Part shown: positions 25,324 to 34,049 of the stretch, in pieces
How positions within the stretch are numbered: position 1 is the stretch's first letter
Layout of the letters: each line of letters opens with the position of its first letter
DNA from: Pelomonas sp047654805
GTDB lineage: Bacteria > Pseudomonadota > Gammaproteobacteria > Burkholderiales > Burkholderiaceae_C
Direction: 5' to 3'
Assembly (NCBI RefSeq): GCF_047654805.1
Contig: NZ_JASGIV010000001.1
Coordinates: 4,712,001-4,776,000, forward strand
DNA length: 64,000 nt
The notes under the pieces: generated by a model
What the model was told of the DNA's origin: nothing
The model's database searches: none
The model's input: the letters and a program-made list of their open reading frames with translations, nothing else
Position numbers and translations under genes: made by a program

Positions 25324-26973
25324 ATGTCCCAACAAGGTTTCGACTACATCATCGTGGGTGCCGGCACCGCCGGCTGCCTGCTGGCGAACCGCCTCAGCGC
25401 GATGCGCGGCAAGCGCGTGCTGCTCATCGAGGCCGGTGGCAAGGACGACTATCACTGGATCCACATCCCCGTCGGCTACCTCTACTGCATCGGCAACCCG
25501 CGCACCGACTGGTGCTTCAACACCGAGGCCGAGACCGGGCTGAACGGTCGCAGCCTGCGCTACCCGCGCGGCAAGGTGCTGGGCGGAAGTTCCAGCATCA
25601 ACGGCATGATCTACATGCGCGGCCAGAGCCGCGACTACGAGCACTGGGCAGACGTCACGGGCGACGACACATGGCGCTGGGAGCGCGTGCTGCGTGCCTT
25701 CCGCCGCCATGAGAACCACTGGCGCCTCGACAACCCCAAGACGGCGCCCGAGGGCTTCGCCGCCATGCACGGCCACAAAGGCGAATGGCGCGTCGAGCAG
25801 CAACGGCTGCGCTGGCCCATCCTCGACGCGTTCGCGGCGGCCGCAACCCAGGCCGGGATCCCGGCCACGAGCGACTTCAACGCCGGCAACAACGAGGGCG
25901 TGGGCTATTTCGAGGTCAACCAGAAGAAGGGCCTGCGCTGGAACACGGCCAAGGCCTTCCTGCGGCCGACCGCGCTGGGCCGGCCCAACTTCGAACTGTG
26001 GACGGGTGCGCAGGTGCGCAGGCTGCGCCTGCTGCGCGACGACGCGGGCATACGCTGCTGCGGCGTCGAGGTGCTGACGCCGCACGGCGTCGAGCAGCCC
26101 TGGCTGAACGTCGGCGGCGAGGTCATCCTCGCGGCCGGCGCCATCGGCTCGCCGCAGATCCTGCAGCTATCGGGCCTGGGCCCGGGTGGGCTGCTGCAGG
26201 GCCTGGGAATCACCGTTGAGCAGGACCTGCAAGGTGTCGGCATGAATCTGCAGGACCATCTGCAGATCCGTGCGGTCTACAAGGTCCATGGCGCCAGGAC
26301 GCTGAACACCCGCTCGGCCTCGATGCTCGGCAAGGCCATGATCGGCCTGGAGTACGCGCTGCGACGCAGCGGTCCGATGAGCATGGCGCCATCGCAGCTT
26401 GGCGCCTTCACGCGCAGCAGCCCCACCAAGATCTGGCCCGACCTGGAGTACCACGTGCAGCCGCTGTCGCTGGACGCCTTCGGCGAACCGCTGCACAGCT
26501 TCAACGCCTTCACGGCCAGCGTGTGCAATCTCAACCCGACCAGCCGCGGTACGGTGCACGTCACATCGCCGGACGCCACCGTCGCCCCCGCCATCCGGCC
26601 CAATTACCTGTCCACCGAGGCGGACCGCCAGGTCGCCGCCGACAGCCTGAAGCTGACGCGGCAGATCGTGTCTCAGCCTGCGCTGGCTGCCTTCAAGCCG
26701 GAGGAATACAAGCCGGGGCCGCAGTTCCAGACCGACGAGGAACTGGCGCGCCTGGCTGGCGACATCGCGACGACCATCTTCCATCCGGTGGGCACCTGCA
26801 AGATGGGCTGCAACGACGATCCCGGCGCGGTGGTCGACTCGCGGTTGCGCGTGCGAGGCGTGGCCGGGTTGCGTGTGGCGGACGCCAGCGTGATGCCGAC
26901 GATCACAAGCGGGAACACGAATTCGCCGACGCTGATGATTGCCGAGAAGCTGGCGGGATGGCTGGCGGGGTAG
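25324..26973 (+). CDS. GMC-family FAD-dependent oxidoreductase (choline dehydrogenase-like)
   Basis: A 549-residue flavoprotein: ADP-binding motif YIIVGAGTAGCLLANRLS at the N-terminus, GMC signature region GKVLGGSSSINGMIYMRG, second signature GAIGSPQILQLSGLGP, and a C-terminal active site with HPVGTCKMG and PTITSGNTNSPT. The family oxidises primary alcohols, sugars or choline. No betaine genes are adjacent, so choline as substrate is not supported. The ATG at 25324 was chosen over a frame opening 54 bases earlier because the homology begins here. Confidence 0.92.
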   Translation: MSQQGFDYIIVGAGTAGCLLANRLSAMRGKRVLLIEAGGKDDYHWIHIPVGYLYCIGNPRTDWCFNTEAETGLNGRSLRYPRGKVLGGSSSINGMIYMRGQSRDYEHWADVTGDDTWRWERVLRAFRRHENHWRLDNPKTAPEGFAAMHGHKGEWRVEQQRLRWPILDAFAAAATQAGIPATSDFNAGNNEGVGYFEVNQKKGLRWNTAKAFLRPTALGRPNFELWTGAQVRRLRLLRDDAGIRCCGVEVLTPHGVEQPWLNVGGEVILAAGAIGSPQILQLSGLGPGGLLQGLGITVEQDLQGVGMNLQDHLQIRAVYKVHGARTLNTRSASMLGKAMIGLEYALRRSGPMSMAPSQLGAFTRSSPTKIWPDLEYHVQPLSLDAFGEPLHSFNAFTASVCNLNPTSRGTVHVTSPDATVAPAIRPNYLSTEADRQVAADSLKLTRQIVSQPALAAFKPEEYKPGPQFQTDEELARLAGDIATTIFHPVGTCKMGCNDDPGAVVDSRLRVRGVAGLRVADASVMPTITSGNTNSPTLMIAEKLAGWLAG

Positions 26974-27013
26974 CCCAGTAGCAATTACGCGGCTTCACCA
27001 GGTTCGGACAACC

Positions 27014-27355
27014 ATGTCTGCGACGATCGCGACGCGGCTCGCTACCCGCTTGTTCCCGCATCGATGGTGGCTGCTGGCGGTGTCGCTGCTTGCTCTGCTG
27101 ACGTGGATGTGCACCGGTGGGGTGGCCGTGATTGCCGCACTCGCAGGGCCGGTCATCTTCGTCCCCTGGGCACTGCTCTGTACCTGCATCTGGTTGCATC
27201 CGGAACACGGCGCCCTGCAACCAGGCAGCCGATTCGTCGGCAGGCTGCCAGATGTCGTCCAGCGCCTCGTGCGCTGGTACGCGTCACTCTTTCTGGCGTT
27301 GTTCATCTTCGTAGGCCTCATCCTCTGGCCTGTGCTTTTCCTGGTCTGGCCTTGA
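27014..27355 (+). CDS. Small membrane protein of unknown function
   Basis: A 113-residue protein with two or three hydrophobic segments (about 18-35, 38-60 and 90-112) and a short soluble stretch rich in Pro and Arg between them. I do not recognise it. It lies alone between the GMC oxidoreductase and the radical SAM gene on the same strand. The ATG at 27014 gives an N-terminus with positive charges before the first helix. No conserved catalytic motif is visible. Confidence 0.5.
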   Translation: MSATIATRLATRLFPHRWWLLAVSLLALLTWMCTGGVAVIAALAGPVIFVPWALLCTCIWLHPEHGALQPGSRFVGRLPDVVQRLVRWYASLFLALFIFVGLILWPVLFLVWP

Positions 27356-27411
27356 GTCGCCCCGCGGCCGCAGCGCGCCTCGCCGGCCGGCATGGCGGCC
27401 GCGTGCAGAAC

Positions 27412-27417
27412 GACAAT
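27412..27417 (+). promoter_or_regulatory. Candidate -10 box of the radical SAM gene, leaderless spacing
   Basis: GACAAT ends 7 bases before the ATG at 27425, with no ribosome-binding site in between; matches the leaderless pattern of kdsD and the MarC gene. Confidence 0.4.
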
Positions 27418-27424
27418 CCGGACC

Positions 27425-29335
27425 ATGCAGTCCCCGTCCCCCCGTGTGCTTGCCGTCATCCCCCCGATGACGCAGCTGAACACGCCCTATCCGTCCACCG
27501 CCTACCTGACCGGCTTCCTGCGCTCGCGGCAGATCGACGCGCATCAGGTGGATCTGGCGTTGGCGCTGGTGCTGGAGCTGTTCTCGCCGGCCGGCCTTAC
27601 CCAGATCCGTGAGGCCGTCCAGACCCTGCCGCATGCCCGGCAGACGCCGCAGACCGCCTGGTTCGATGGCGAGTTCCCGGCGATTGCCGCCGCCACGCCG
27701 CGCGTGCTGCGCTTCCTGCAAGGCAGCGACCCAACACTTGCCCACCGCATCAACACGCGGACCTTCTTGCCGGAAGGCGCGCGTTTCGCGTCGCTGGAGA
27801 ACTACATCGGCGAAGAGGGTGAAGACCCGCTCGCCTGGGCCTTCGGCGCCCTGGGCCTGCAGGACCGCGCGCGGCACCTGGCCACGCTGTTCCTGAATGA
27901 CCTCGCCGATGTGCTGCGCGACGCCGTCGACGCGCGCTTCGAGTTCGTCCGCTATGCCGAGTCCCTGGCCGCGGCCCAGGCCCATTTCGACCCGCTGGCC
28001 GAGGCACTCGCGGCCCCACCCAATCTCGTCGATGCGACGCTGCAACGCCTCACGCTGGCTGCGCTGGAGCAGCACAGCCCGGACGTCGTGCTGCTGTCCG
28101 TGCCCTTCCCCGGATCGGTTTACGCAGCCCTGCGCATCGCGCAGGCCATCAAGGCCACGCGCCCCGGGGTCGTCTGCGTGCTGGGCGGCGGGTACGTGAA
28201 CACCGAGCTGCGCGAGCTGGCCGAGCCGCGGCTGTTCGACTTCGTCGACTACGTGACGCTGGATGCCGGCGAGCGCCCGCTGCTGGCGCTGCTGGAACAC
28301 GTTTCGGCCAAGCGCTCCAAGACTCGGCTGGTGCGCACGTTCTGGCGCGACGGCGCCGAGGTCAGGTACACCAACTTCGTCGAGCCCGACGTGCCGTTCG
28401 ACGACGTCGGCACGCCCACCTGGGACGGCCTGCCGCTGGAGCGCTACCTGTCGCTGCTGGACATGCTCAACCCCATGAACCGGCTGTGGAGCGACGGGCG
28501 CTGGAACAAGCTGACAGTGGCCCACGGCTGCTACTGGAAGAAGTGCAGCTTCTGCGACGTCAGCCTGGACTACATCTCGCGCTACGAGGCGGCCTCGGCC
28601 GAGGTGCTGGTGGACCGCATCGAGGCAATCGTCCGCGAGACGGGCCAGACGGGCTTTCATTTCGTCGACGAAGCCGCACCGCCCAAGGCGCTCAAGGCTC
28701 TGGCCGAGGAGCTGATCCGCCGCGGTGTGGCCATCAGCTGGTGGGGCAATATCCGCTTCGAGAAGACCTTCACGCCCGAGCTGTGCCAGCTGCTGGCCGA
28801 CAGCGGCTGCATCGCGATCTCGGGCGGGCTGGAGGTGGCCTCGGACCGACTCTTGAAACTGATGAAGAAGGGCGTCAGCGTGGAGCAGGTCGCCCGCGTG
28901 ACCAAGGCTTTTGCCGACGCCGGCGTGCTGGTGCATGCCTACCTGATGTACGGCTTCCCGACGCAGACGACGCAGGACACCGTCGACGCGCTGGAGTACG
29001 TGCGCCAGCTGTTCGAGAACGGCTGCATCCACAGCGGCTTCTTCCATCGCTTCGCCTGCACGGTGCATTCGCCGGTCGGCCTGAACCCGGCGGAGTACGG
29101 CGTGACCCTGCAGCCGTTGCCACCCGACGGCCGCTTCGCGAAGAACGACATCGCCTTCATCGATCCCACGCCCACCGACCACGATGGACTCGGCCAGGGG
29201 TTGAAGAAAGGCCTCTACAACTTCATGCACGGCATCGGCATCGAGCAAGACATCCGCGCCTGGTTCCCGGTGCGCGTCCCCAAGACGACGGTGCCGCGCC
29301 GCTTCGTCGAGCGCGCGCTCGGCGCGCACGCCTGA
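27425..29335 (+). CDS. B12-binding-type radical SAM protein
   Basis: A 636-residue enzyme-like protein: an N-terminal cobalamin-binding-like Rossmann region (about 1-260; VVLLSVPFPGSVYAALRIAQ and VVCVLGGGYVNTELREL) is followed by a radical SAM barrel. The iron-sulfur motif is HGCYWKKCSFCD (about 366-377), which is CX4CX2C rather than the usual CX3CX2C. Then come FHFVDEAAPP and ISGGLEVASDRLLKLMKKGV. Substrate unknown; members of this class do methylations, rearrangements or natural-product steps. No typical DXHXXG B12-binding motif is obvious, so B12 use is uncertain. Stands alone. Confidence 0.82.
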   Translation: MQSPSPRVLAVIPPMTQLNTPYPSTAYLTGFLRSRQIDAHQVDLALALVLELFSPAGLTQIREAVQTLPHARQTPQTAWFDGEFPAIAAATPRVLRFLQGSDPTLAHRINTRTFLPEGARFASLENYIGEEGEDPLAWAFGALGLQDRARHLATLFLNDLADVLRDAVDARFEFVRYAESLAAAQAHFDPLAEALAAPPNLVDATLQRLTLAALEQHSPDVVLLSVPFPGSVYAALRIAQAIKATRPGVVCVLGGGYVNTELRELAEPRLFDFVDYVTLDAGERPLLALLEHVSAKRSKTRLVRTFWRDGAEVRYTNFVEPDVPFDDVGTPTWDGLPLERYLSLLDMLNPMNRLWSDGRWNKLTVAHGCYWKKCSFCDVSLDYISRYEAASAEVLVDRIEAIVRETGQTGFHFVDEAAPPKALKALAEELIRRGVAISWWGNIRFEKTFTPELCQLLADSGCIAISGGLEVASDRLLKLMKKGVSVEQVARVTKAFADAGVLVHAYLMYGFPTQTTQDTVDALEYVRQLFENGCIHSGFFHRFACTVHSPVGLNPAEYGVTLQPLPPDGRFAKNDIAFIDPTPTDHDGLGQGLKKGLYNFMHGIGIEQDIRAWFPVRVPKTTVPRRFVERALGAHA

Positions 29336-29376
29336 GGCTCTCCACCCGCCTCGGCAGGCCGGACGGAGAGTGCGGT

Positions 29377-30753
29377 TCAGGACCGCAGCGGTGGCAGGCT
29401 GATCCTCGCCCTCAGGCCCCGGCCGGCATTGGCATCCAGCAGCTCGAGCAGGCCGCCATGGCGGATGGCGATGTCGGCCGCGATGGCCAGGCCCAGGCCG
29501 CTGCCGGAGCCGCTGGCGCTGCTGCCGCGCCGAAAGCGCTGCATGGCAGCCGGGCGCTCCGCCGCCGGGATGCCAGGGCCGTTGTCCTCCACCTCCAGCC
29601 AGGGGCCCTCCAGGCTGCTGCCGCACCGCACGGTAATGCGCGCGCCCGGGCCGGCATAGCTAACGGCGTTGTGGATGAGGTTCTCCAGCGCCTCGCGAAG
29701 CAAGAAGGCGTGACCCAGGGCCGGCGCCTCCTCCAGCTCGAAGCCGAGGTCGACGCCACTGGGCAGCGTGCGGTGGGCCCAGTCCTGGCCGCTCTCGGTC
29801 GCGATGTCGCGCAGGTCGATACGCTGGCCGACGTTGACCGTGCGGTCCTCGGCTCGCGCCAGGGACAGCAGCTGCTGCGCCAGCCGCGCGCTGCGCATGA
29901 CCCGCTGGCGCAGCCGTTCCAGCATCGGGTCCAGGCGCTGGTCGTGCGGCTCCAGCATGGCGAGCTCGATCTCGGTCTGCAACGAGGTCAGCGGGGTGCG
30001 CAGCTGGTGGGCGGCGTCGGCGAGGAACTCGCGCTGCGCGCCGGCCGCACGGTCCAGGCGTTCGAACAGGCGGTTGAAAGCGGCCTGCAGCGGCACGAGT
30101 TCGCGCGGAAGTGGCGCCTCCAGCGGCGTGAGGCGGTGCAGGTCGCGACGCTCCAGTTCGGCGCTCAGGCCGGTCAGCGGCGCCAGGCCCTGACGGATGG
30201 CCCACCAGCTGGCCAGGGCCAGCAGCAGCACCAGCCCCAGGCCACTGAGCGCGACGAGGCTGGCAATCTGTTGCTGCAGTGCATCACGCTTGTGCAGCGT
30301 CTCGGCCACCATCACCTGGCAGGCACCGGTGCCGCAGTCACGCCCCAGCTGTACCACGCGCAGTTCGCGGTCGCGCAGCCTGACGTCGCCGTAGAAAGCC
30401 TGGCCGGGCTCCTGCATGGGCGTCAGGGGCTGCACCTCCGAGAGGCCGGCATCGCCCTGCATCACCTCTCCGCTCGGTGCCAGCACGAGATAGAAGACAT
30501 CGTCCTGGCGGTCGAAGCGCAACGCACGGTCCATGGTGGCGCTGATGTCGATGCGCGGCTCGGCGCTGCGCAGGTCGATCTGGCCGGCCAGCGTCAACGC
30601 CGTGTCTTCCAGTCCTTCATCCAGCCAGCCCTGCGCGCTGCGCTGCACCTGCTCGTACAGCGCCATGCCCAGCAGCGGCAGCGCCACCAGCAGGGGCAGC
30701 ATCAGCCAGCCGAACAGCCTCCGCTGCAGGCTGGAGCGCGAACCTTCAGCCAA
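29377..30753 (-). CDS. Sensor histidine kinase (TctE/QseC type)
   Basis: A 458-residue inner-membrane kinase: membrane helix 1 (about 13-33), a periplasmic two-component sensor domain of about 130 residues with Cys pair CGTGAC, helix 2 (about 168-188), HAMP, and HisKA with H-box DAAHQLRTPLTSLQ (His at about 245). The HATPase has N-box LIHNAVSYA, G1 EDNGPGIPA and G2 GSGSGLGLAIAADI. The H-box and layout match the TctE group, whose members sense carboxylates. It pairs with the response regulator upstream; the 177 bases between them contain no gene that I can support. Confidence 0.92.
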   Translation of the reverse strand: MAEGSRSSLQRRLFGWLMLPLLVALPLLGMALYEQVQRSAQGWLDEGLEDTALTLAGQIDLRSAEPRIDISATMDRALRFDRQDDVFYLVLAPSGEVMQGDAGLSEVQPLTPMQEPGQAFYGDVRLRDRELRVVQLGRDCGTGACQVMVAETLHKRDALQQQIASLVALSGLGLVLLLALASWWAIRQGLAPLTGLSAELERRDLHRLTPLEAPLPRELVPLQAAFNRLFERLDRAAGAQREFLADAAHQLRTPLTSLQTEIELAMLEPHDQRLDPMLERLRQRVMRSARLAQQLLSLARAEDRTVNVGQRIDLRDIATESGQDWAHRTLPSGVDLGFELEEAPALGHAFLLREALENLIHNAVSYAGPGARITVRCGSSLEGPWLEVEDNGPGIPAAERPAAMQRFRRGSSASGSGSGLGLAIAADIAIRHGGLLELLDANAGRGLRARISLPPLRS

Positions 30754-30930
30754 GGTCAGCTATCCGCTGCGCGCTCGCGGCATCCGCGGCCCGCCCCGCG
30801 CAAGCCACGCCGAAGCCTGCGCCCCGAGGCGGTGCGCAGGCCGTTCGAACCGGCACAGGCCGCCATCCCCGTGAGGGACAGACCGGAGCCGCCTGCGTTC
30901 AGCGGGCGGAACTGAGCGAGTAGCTGCACT

Positions 30931-31599
30931 TCAGACGATTTCCTCGAGCAGGTAGCCCAGGCCGCGCACGGTGCGCAGCTGCACACCGCCCGGCTCGATC
31001 TTGGCGCGCAGGCGCGACAGGCACACCTCGATGGCGTTGTCGCTGACGCCCTGGTCCCACGCATTGCTGGCCAGCGCGATGTGCTCCTTGGGCACGACCT
31101 TGCCGGCCCGAGCCATCAGGAAGCCAAGTACGTCCCACTCGCGGGCGGACAGCGCCAGCGGCTCGTTGTCGATGTAGGCGCGGCGCGCCTCCTGATCGAT
31201 GCGCAGCCGGGCAAGCTGCAGCTGATTGCTGGTACGCGCCTGGCTGCGCCGCACCAGCGCGCGGGCGCGGGCGACGAGCTCGGTCAGCGCGAAAGGCTTG
31301 ACGAGGTAGTCGTCCGCCCCGCCCTCCAGCCCTCGCACCCGGTCCTCGACGGCGTCGCGTGCCGTCAGCAGCAGTACCGGCACGGCGATGCCCTCGCTGC
31401 GCACGCGGCGCAGCGTCTCGAAGCCATCGATGCCGGCCAGGCCGATATCGAGGATGAGGATGTCGTAGGCGTCCTCACGCAACGAGCGCGGCACGGGCTC
31501 ACCTCGGGCGGTGCAGTCCACGACCCAGCCCTGGGAGCGCAGTGCGCGGGCGGTGGTTTCGACGAGATGTTCGTCGTCTTCGACGAGCAGGATGCGCAT
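30931..31599 (-). CDS. Response regulator, OmpR family (TctD-like)
   Basis: A 222-residue regulator with a receiver domain (acidic pair VEDDEHL, Asp in LILDIGLAG, Lys in LVKPFALTE) and a winged-helix domain with SDNAIEVCLSRLRAKIEPGG and RTVRGLGYLLEE. The ATG at 31599 starts the canonical MRILLVEDDE; a longer frame upstream is non-homologous. A minus-strand CATACT lies 8 bases before the ATG. It diverges from the hydrolase-ACP-ketosynthase genes across 118 bases, so control of that cluster is an attractive but unproven idea. Confidence 0.92.
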   Translation of the reverse strand: MRILLVEDDEHLVETTARALRSQGWVVDCTARGEPVPRSLREDAYDILILDIGLAGIDGFETLRRVRSEGIAVPVLLLTARDAVEDRVRGLEGGADDYLVKPFALTELVARARALVRRSQARTSNQLQLARLRIDQEARRAYIDNEPLALSAREWDVLGFLMARAGKVVPKEHIALASNAWDQGVSDNAIEVCLSRLRAKIEPGGVQLRTVRGLGYLLEEIV

Positions 31600-31607
31600 G
31601 GTGGTGA

Positions 31608-31613
31608 AGTATG
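31608..31613 (-). promoter_or_regulatory. Candidate -10 box of the response regulator, leaderless spacing
   Basis: CATACT on the minus strand sits 8 bases upstream of the ATG at 31599, with no Shine-Dalgarno sequence between. Confidence 0.4.
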
Positions 31614-31623
31614 GCCTGAGAGC

Positions 31624-31645
31624 GCCCGGCGTGCTGACGCCGGGC
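31624..31645. promoter_or_regulatory. 9-bp inverted repeat in the divergent promoter region
   Basis: GCCCGGCGT and ACGCCGGGC form a perfect 9-bp palindrome around GCTG between the response regulator and the divergent hydrolase gene. It could be an operator or an RNA hairpin; position favours regulation of one or both genes. Confidence 0.4.
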
Positions 31646-31704
31646 TGTCGCACGAGGAAAGCTCGCGGCAAGGCGGGTGTCAAGACGGTGACGGCGGCGG
31701 TCCG

Positions 31705-31710
31705 GACACT
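31705..31710 (+). promoter_or_regulatory. Candidate -10 box of the hydrolase/ACP/KS cluster, leaderless spacing
   Basis: GACACT lies 7 bases before the ATG at 31718, with no ribosome-binding site. Confidence 0.4.
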
Positions 31711-31717
31711 GGCCGCC

Positions 31718-32560
31718 ATGAAATCTTCCATCGAGCGCCGGCCTGCGGTGCTGTTGTTTCATGGCCTGTGCGCCAATCCGCTGGAGCTGGCGCCGGTGGC
31801 CAAATCCCTGCGCGACGTCGGTTATGCGGTCGATGTGCCCGCCATGGCCGGATATGGCGTCAGCAGCGCCACCGGCGAACAACTGCCGGTACCTCCCTTC
31901 GAGCAATGGCTGGCGGAGGCCGAGGCCCGGTTCGATCACCTGGCCGCCGAGCATGGCCGCGTCGCCGTAGGCGGCCTGTGCATGGGCGCCGTGCTGGCAT
32001 TGGCGCTGGCCGCACGCCGGCCGGCGGCAGCCCTGGTGCTGATCTCGACGACGCTGCATTTCGACGGCTGGAACGTCTCGCCCTGGCGGCGCCTGCTGCC
32101 GCTGGCCTACCTGCCGGTCCTGCGCCGCCGCATGAGCTTCAAGGAGACGACGCCCTTCGGCCTGAAGAACGAACGCCTGCGCGCCTGGGTAGAGCAGGCG
32201 ATGGCGTCCGATCACGTCTCGGCGGTCGGCGCTGCTCGGCTGTCCGCCGCATCGCTGTACGAAGCCTCACGGCTGATCCGCCACGTCCGCGCCCGGCTCG
32301 ACGGCCTGGTCGCACCGGCCGTCGTGCTGCATGCCAGCGAGGACGACGTGGCCGGCCCGCGCAGCGTGCGCGAGCTGCAGAGCCGCCTTGGCTCACAGCC
32401 CGAGGTGCACTGGTTCCATGACAGCTATCACATGCTGACCCTGGACAACGAACGCACCGCCGTCGCGCGCACGGTGCGCGACTTCCTGCTGAGCCGGCAT
32501 CCGCTGGCCCTCCTCGCTCCCCTCACCACCGGAACCCGCCAACATGAACAGCACGCTTGA
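31718..32560 (+). CDS. Alpha/beta hydrolase with Cys nucleophile, possible acyltransferase
   Basis: A 280-residue carboxylesterase-like alpha/beta hydrolase: HGLCANPLEL (oxyanion region), nucleophile elbow GGLCMGA (about residue 87), acid in ASEDDVAGP and His in DSYHMLTLDNE. The elbow is G-x-C-x-G, with Cys replacing the usual Ser; the codon is TGC. Cys nucleophiles occur in alpha/beta enzymes that transfer acyl groups rather than hydrolyse them, such as polyhydroxyalkanoate synthases. Its 3' end overlaps the acyl carrier protein gene by 17 bases and a ketosynthase follows, so a role in loading or releasing the carrier-bound acyl chain is likely. The upstream frame before 31718 is non-coding in character. 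Confidence 0.85.
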   Translation: MKSSIERRPAVLLFHGLCANPLELAPVAKSLRDVGYAVDVPAMAGYGVSSATGEQLPVPPFEQWLAEAEARFDHLAAEHGRVAVGGLCMGAVLALALAARRPAAALVLISTTLHFDGWNVSPWRRLLPLAYLPVLRRRMSFKETTPFGLKNERLRAWVEQAMASDHVSAVGAARLSAASLYEASRLIRHVRARLDGLVAPAVVLHASEDDVAGPRSVRELQSRLGSQPEVHWFHDSYHMLTLDNERTAVARTVRDFLLSRHPLALLAPLTTGTRQHEQHA

Positions 32561-32807
32561 AGAACTCTGCATCCTCGCCCAACGCGAACTCGGCGCCGAG
32601 GCGCTGAACGGCAAGGTCGAGACGCCCTTCGCCGAGCTTGGCCTCGACTCCCTGGGCCTGGTGGACTTCATGTTCACCGTAGAGGACCATTTCCACGTCA
32701 GCATCGAGCACGACCGCGCGCTGCAGAATCCCACGCTGGCCGGCCTGGCCACCCTCGTCGACGAGCTGGTCGCGGCCAAGGCGCAGCCGCTCGCCGCGGC
32801 AGCCTGA
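32544..32807 (+). CDS. Acyl carrier protein
   Basis: An 87-residue carrier protein with the 4'-phosphopantetheine attachment site GLDSLGLVDFMF (Ser at about residue 38) and the helical pattern of the family. It differs clearly from the housekeeping AcpP (which has ADSLDTVEL). It overlaps the hydrolase gene by 17 bases and its TGA overlaps the ketosynthase ATG, so the three are translated together. Probably dedicated to a specialised acyl product. Confidence 0.9.
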   Translation: MNSTLEELCILAQRELGAEALNGKVETPFAELGLDSLGLVDFMFTVEDHFHVSIEHDRALQNPTLAGLATLVDELVAAKAQPLAAAA

Positions 32808-34030
32808 TGGCCCAGGTCTGGGTCACGGGGCTGGGCGCCGTCAGCGCGCTGGGCGTCGGTGCCCAGGCGCTGGCCGACGCGCTGCTGGCTGGCCACTCCG
32901 GCGTCACGGCCCACGCGGGCAGCGAGGTGCACGGCCTCAAGCCTTTTGCAGCCGCTGCCGTGACCGCGCCGCTGTCGCCCGGCATGCCGCCGGCCCAGCG
33001 CAATCTCTACGATCGCCATAGCCTGATGGCGCTGGAGGCCGCCACCGAGGCCTGGGCGCAGGCAGGGCTGCCGGCGGCAGCACCCGAGCCGGACCGCGCC
33101 GCGGTGGCCTGGGGCACTGGCCTGGGCGGCTCCGTGTCCATGGAAGCGTCCTACGAGCAGATGTTCACGGCCCGGCCACCGCGCGTACACCCCTACACGG
33201 TAGTGCGAGTGATGGCCAACTCGGCCGCCTCCCACCTTGCGATGCGCCACCAGCTGCGCGCGGCCCAATTGGCCGTATCCAATGCCTGCGCGTCATCGGC
33301 GCAGGCTATCGGCGAAGCGCTGTGGCTGTTGCGCAACGGACGCGCAGACGTCGCGCTGGTGGGCGGCTCCGAGGCGATGCTGCATGTCGGCAGTGCCCTG
33401 GGCTGGCAGGCCATGGGCGTCATGGCGCCGCTGGACGCCGACCAGCCAGCGCAGAGTTGCCGCCCCTTCGACGACGCGCGCAAGGGCCTGGTGCTTGGAG
33501 AGGGTGCTGCAGCCCTCGTCCTCGAGACCGAGGCCCATGCACGTGCACGCGGTGCCACGCCGCTGGCCGTGCTGGCCGGCTATGGACACAGCGTGGACGC
33601 GGTGCACCTGTCGCGGCCCGATGCCGCCGGGCAGGCTCGCGCGATGGGCGCGGCGCTGCGCGACGCCGGCCTCGCGCCGGCCGACATCGGCTACATCAAC
33701 GCCCACGGCACGGCCACGGAGGTGGGCGACGCCGTCGAGGCTGAGTCCGTGACGACAGTCTTCGGCCGGCGCGCCGTGCCGCTGTCCGCCACCAAGGCAC
33801 TGCACGGCCACCTGATAGGTGCCGGCGGCGCGCTGGAACTGGTGGCCACGGTGCAGGCGCTGCGCCGCCAGACGCTGCCGCCCAGCGCCCATGTGCGCGC
33901 CAGCGCGCTGGCCGAGCAGGTCGACATCATCACCGGCGAGGCGCGCGCCGCGACGCTGCGCGCGGCGATGTCCAACTCCTTCGCCTTCGGTGGCAGCAAT
34001 GTCGCGCTGATCGTCACCACCGCAGGCTGA
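32807..34030 (+). CDS. Beta-ketoacyl-ACP synthase (KAS II/FabF-like)
   Basis: A 407-residue thiolase-fold condensing enzyme with the complete Cys-His-His triad: SNACASSAQAIGEA (Cys at about 161), NAHGTATEVGD (His at about 299) and KALHGHLIGAGGALE (His at about 334). Elongates an acyl chain on the carrier protein encoded just upstream. It is less similar in feel to housekeeping FabF than to stand-alone KAS enzymes in secondary or aryl-polyene-like clusters, but no ketoreductase, dehydratase or AMP-ligase gene is adjacent, so a complete pathway is not seen. TGATG coupling to the ACP gene. Confidence 0.92.
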   Translation: MAQVWVTGLGAVSALGVGAQALADALLAGHSGVTAHAGSEVHGLKPFAAAAVTAPLSPGMPPAQRNLYDRHSLMALEAATEAWAQAGLPAAAPEPDRAAVAWGTGLGGSVSMEASYEQMFTARPPRVHPYTVVRVMANSAASHLAMRHQLRAAQLAVSNACASSAQAIGEALWLLRNGRADVALVGGSEAMLHVGSALGWQAMGVMAPLDADQPAQSCRPFDDARKGLVLGEGAAALVLETEAHARARGATPLAVLAGYGHSVDAVHLSRPDAAGQARAMGAALRDAGLAPADIGYINAHGTATEVGDAVEAESVTTVFGRRAVPLSATKALHGHLIGAGGALELVATVQALRRQTLPPSAHVRASALAEQVDIITGEARAATLRAAMSNSFAFGGSNVALIVTTAG

Positions 34031-34049
34031 AAGGCCCTGCCGGCAGTCC

